Source of the DNA: an uncultured Hyphomicrobiales bacterium
GTDB lineage: Bacteria; Pseudomonadota; Alphaproteobacteria; Rhizobiales; CAJQND01
Length of the DNA stretch: 7,086 nt
Direction: 5' to 3'
Assembly: GCA_905479595.1 (NCBI GenBank)
Contig: CAJQND010000158.1
Span: 1 to 7,086, forward strand
Within the stretch, counting starts at the first letter, position 1. Every line of letters begins with the position of its first letter. Positions 6,319 through 7,086 of this stretch are shown piece by piece. The translations under genes and the position numbers were made by a program. The notes beneath the pieces are model-generated. The model was not told the DNA's origin. It saw only the letters and a program-made list of their open reading frames with translations, and did no database searches.

Positions 6319-6353
6319 ATGAATCAATACAGTAAACGTAAAGAAGTGACGGT

Positions 6354-6368
6354 TTAACTTCGTGTTAA
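6354..6368 (+). promoter_or_regulatory. Perfect CtrA-binding box upstream of the Flp pilin gene
   Basis: TTAACTTCGTGTTAA is an exact TTAA-N7-TTAA match to the binding site of the response regulator CtrA. In Caulobacter, CtrA activates pilA, the Flp-type pilin gene, from such a box overlapping the -35. Here the box ends 97 bases before the pilin ATG, and a possible -10 (TAACAG, 6388-6393) lies 19 bases after its right half (6365-6368), so activation is the natural reading. Surrounding bases extend a dyad GGTTTAAC/GTTAAAACC with one bulge. Confidence 0.7.
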
Positions 6369-6465
6369 AACCTACGGGGTAATTTGGTAACAGTTCCGGC
6401 GCAGAAGCGTTTATCTGAACCGGACTGGTGCTGTTAGTAAAATGAGTATGTAAGGAGTACAAACT

Positions 6466-6657
6466 ATGCTTTCACGTTTTCTTAAAGACGAATCTGGTGC
6501 AACCGCAATCGAATATGGTCTGATCGCTGCAGGTATCTCTGTTGCAATCGTGACTGTTGTCACTACGGTTGGCACGAACTTGAACACAACCTTTACTGCT
6601 GTTGCCGATGGGCTTGCCGGTGATGGTGGTGGTGCTGCTGATCCAGCACCTCAGTAA
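6466..6657 (+). CDS. flp: Flp/PilA-family type IVb (Tad) pilin
   Basis: A 63-residue prepilin, the usual size for Flp/Fap pilins. A short charged leader MLSRFLKDESG is cleaved after Gly11 by the CpaA/TadV peptidase. The mature protein starts ATAIEYGLIAAGISVAIV, with the invariant Glu at +5 (Glu16) and Tyr at +6 (Tyr17) of the Flp motif, followed by a single hydrophobic helix to about residue 35. The tail is Thr/Ala-rich and ends in GDGGGAADPAPQ, which is variable in the family and probably surface-exposed. The subunit polymerises into Tad pili used for surface attachment. AAGGAG (6452-6457) sits eight bases before the ATG. The gene has its own terminator downstream and a CtrA box upstream, so it can be expressed well above the assembly genes that follow. 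A gene symbol pilA is equally used in alphaproteobacteria. Confidence 0.95.
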   Translation: MLSRFLKDESGATAIEYGLIAAGISVAIVTVVTTVGTNLNTTFTAVADGLAGDGGGAADPAPQ

Positions 6658-6740
6658 TCAATAAGTGGGTCCAGATATTGGCACCCGCCAACGGCGTACA
6701 GCATAGTCTGTAGTCATTGTTTCCAGGAATACTGGAAGAG

Positions 6741-6774
6741 AACAACCGGCAGAAATTCTGCCGGTTGTTTTTTG
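6741..6774 (+). terminator. Strong intrinsic terminator after the pilin gene
   Basis: Perfect 14 bp arms (AACAACCGGCAGAA at 6741-6754, TTCTGCCGGTTGTT at 6756-6769) with a T-run through 6773. It lies 84 bases after the pilin stop; a smaller hairpin (TTCCAG 6721-6726 with CTGGAA 6732-6737) precedes it in the 3' untranslated region. It should separate abundant pilin mRNA from the downstream tad genes. Confidence 0.92.
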
Positions 6775-6938
6775 TGTTTTATGAGCCGTGACAAAATTAC
6801 TGATCGTACAGTTTTATTAAAATTTTCTTGGAAATTTTACTTCAGATTTACACCACCTCTCCATACTGGCCTGACGATGCAAACGCGGGGTTGGGATATA
6901 TGCCCCGCAATTATGTGGTTTTCCGCCAGGAGGAAGAT
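6775..6938 (+). promoter_or_regulatory. Short intergenic region before cpaA
   Basis: No gene is visible. It includes an 8 bp AT inverted repeat (TAAAATTT 6818-6825 with AAATTTTA 6832-6839, six-base loop). Because a strong terminator precedes it, a promoter for cpaA is expected here, but no convincing -35/-10 pair is seen. A strong ribosome site AGGAGG lies at 6928-6933. Confidence 0.35.
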
Positions 6939-7086
6939 TTGGCCGATATTCTAATTCTTTTACTGTTTCCAGCTCTTATTATTGCAGCTGCGGTCACAGA
7001 TATATTCACCATGACGATATCCAACTGGATCTCGATCATTCTGGTTGCGGCCTTTGCAGCGACAGCGCTTGTGACAGGTATGTCGG
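6939..7086 (+). CDS. cpaA: Type IV prepilin peptidase CpaA/TadV (partial, 5' end only)
   Basis: The first 49 residues are seen; the frame is open at the right edge. A hydrophobic segment (DILILLLFPALIIAAAV, 3-19) leads into TDIFTMTISN (20-29), which matches the A24 aspartyl prepilin peptidase pattern D-x(5)-I-x-N. Asp21 is the expected first catalytic aspartate; Ser28 replaces the usual Pro. The next membrane segment begins at 31. The family cleaves the Flp prepilin leader at the inner membrane, which fits its place right after the pilin gene. I choose the TTG at 6939 because AGGAGG (6928-6933) is five bases upstream and homologues begin at this point; an in-frame ATG at 6900 would add 13 polar residues and has no ribosome site. 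Full-length CpaA is about 160-180 residues, so most of the protein is outside the window. Confidence 0.82.
   Translation, partial: MADILILLLFPALIIAAAVTDIFTMTISNWISIILVAAFAATALVTGMS

Larger units (their letters stand above)
5958..6465. other. AT-rich divergent regulatory region, no gene
   Basis: 508 bp without a credible coding frame between the leftward pilus-assembly gene and the rightward pilin gene. It holds a perfect CtrA box (6354-6368), several near-consensus CtrA-like sites, an AT-rich inverted repeat (6232-6261), a candidate leftward promoter (6052-6081), and a pilin leader with a possible hairpin (CAGTTCCGG 6391-6399 with CCGGACTG 6420-6427, one bulge). The large size suits a multi-input regulated promoter. 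Confidence 0.7.

Noticed and set aside
6772..6954. Rightward 60-codon frame before cpaA
   Set aside because: It starts inside the terminator T-run, lacks a ribosome site and overlaps the cpaA start in another frame.
1..7086. CRISPR array, tRNA, rRNA, integrase or toxin-antitoxin genes
   Set aside because: No regularly spaced direct repeats, cloverleaf-like sequence, rRNA motifs or matching protein frames were seen on either strand.

Overview
The window looks like chromosomal DNA from an alphaproteobacterium of moderate GC content. The main pointers are a Flp/Tad pilus locus of the alphaproteobacterial type, a perfect CtrA box (TTAA-N7-TTAA) upstream of the pilin gene, and a DenD-type sugar-acid dehydrogenase. 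A marine Hyphomicrobiales/Rhodobacterales-like genome would fit, but genus cannot be read from the sequence.

Left block (1-5155), sugar or sugar-acid metabolism. A divergent pair of two-gene operons shares a roughly 80 bp intergenic region (1772-1852). Leftward are denD (NAD-dependent D-erythronate dehydrogenase-like SDR, 782-1771) and, 11 nt behind it, an EamA/DMT-family transporter (770 to beyond base 1, cut by the window edge and with its start easily missed). Rightward are an SMP-30/gluconolactonase-like protein (1853-2824) and a Gfo/Idh/MocA oxidoreductase (2821-3849), coupled by an ATGA overlap. A leftward MFS transporter (3836-5155) meets the oxidoreductase tail to tail with a 14 bp overlap. 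Two oxidoreductases, a lactonase-like protein and two transporters suggest uptake or efflux and oxidation of a small sugar acid or lactone. The kinase, isomerase and aldolase steps of known erythronate/threonate pathways are not in view, so the substrate is open.

Junction (5156-5453). A 173 bp MITE-like element (5164-5336) with 31/33 bp imperfect terminal inverted repeats and a TA target duplication sits 8 bp upstream of the MFS start codon. It separates that gene from sequence further upstream and may supply a promoter. Right of it is a strong leftward intrinsic terminator (5393-5428) for the pilus gene.

Right block (5454-7086), start of a Flp/Tad pilus locus. Leftward is a secreted pilus-assembly N-terminal-domain protein (PF13629 type, 5454-5957). 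Rightward, after a 508 bp AT-rich regulatory region, are the Flp pilin gene (6466-6657), a perfect 14 bp stem terminator (6741-6774), and the start of the prepilin peptidase cpaA/tadV (6939 to beyond 7086, apparent TTG start). The CtrA box 97 bp before the pilin start suggests cell-cycle control of piliation, as known for Caulobacter pilA.

No tRNA, rRNA, CRISPR array, origin or intact transposase gene was seen.
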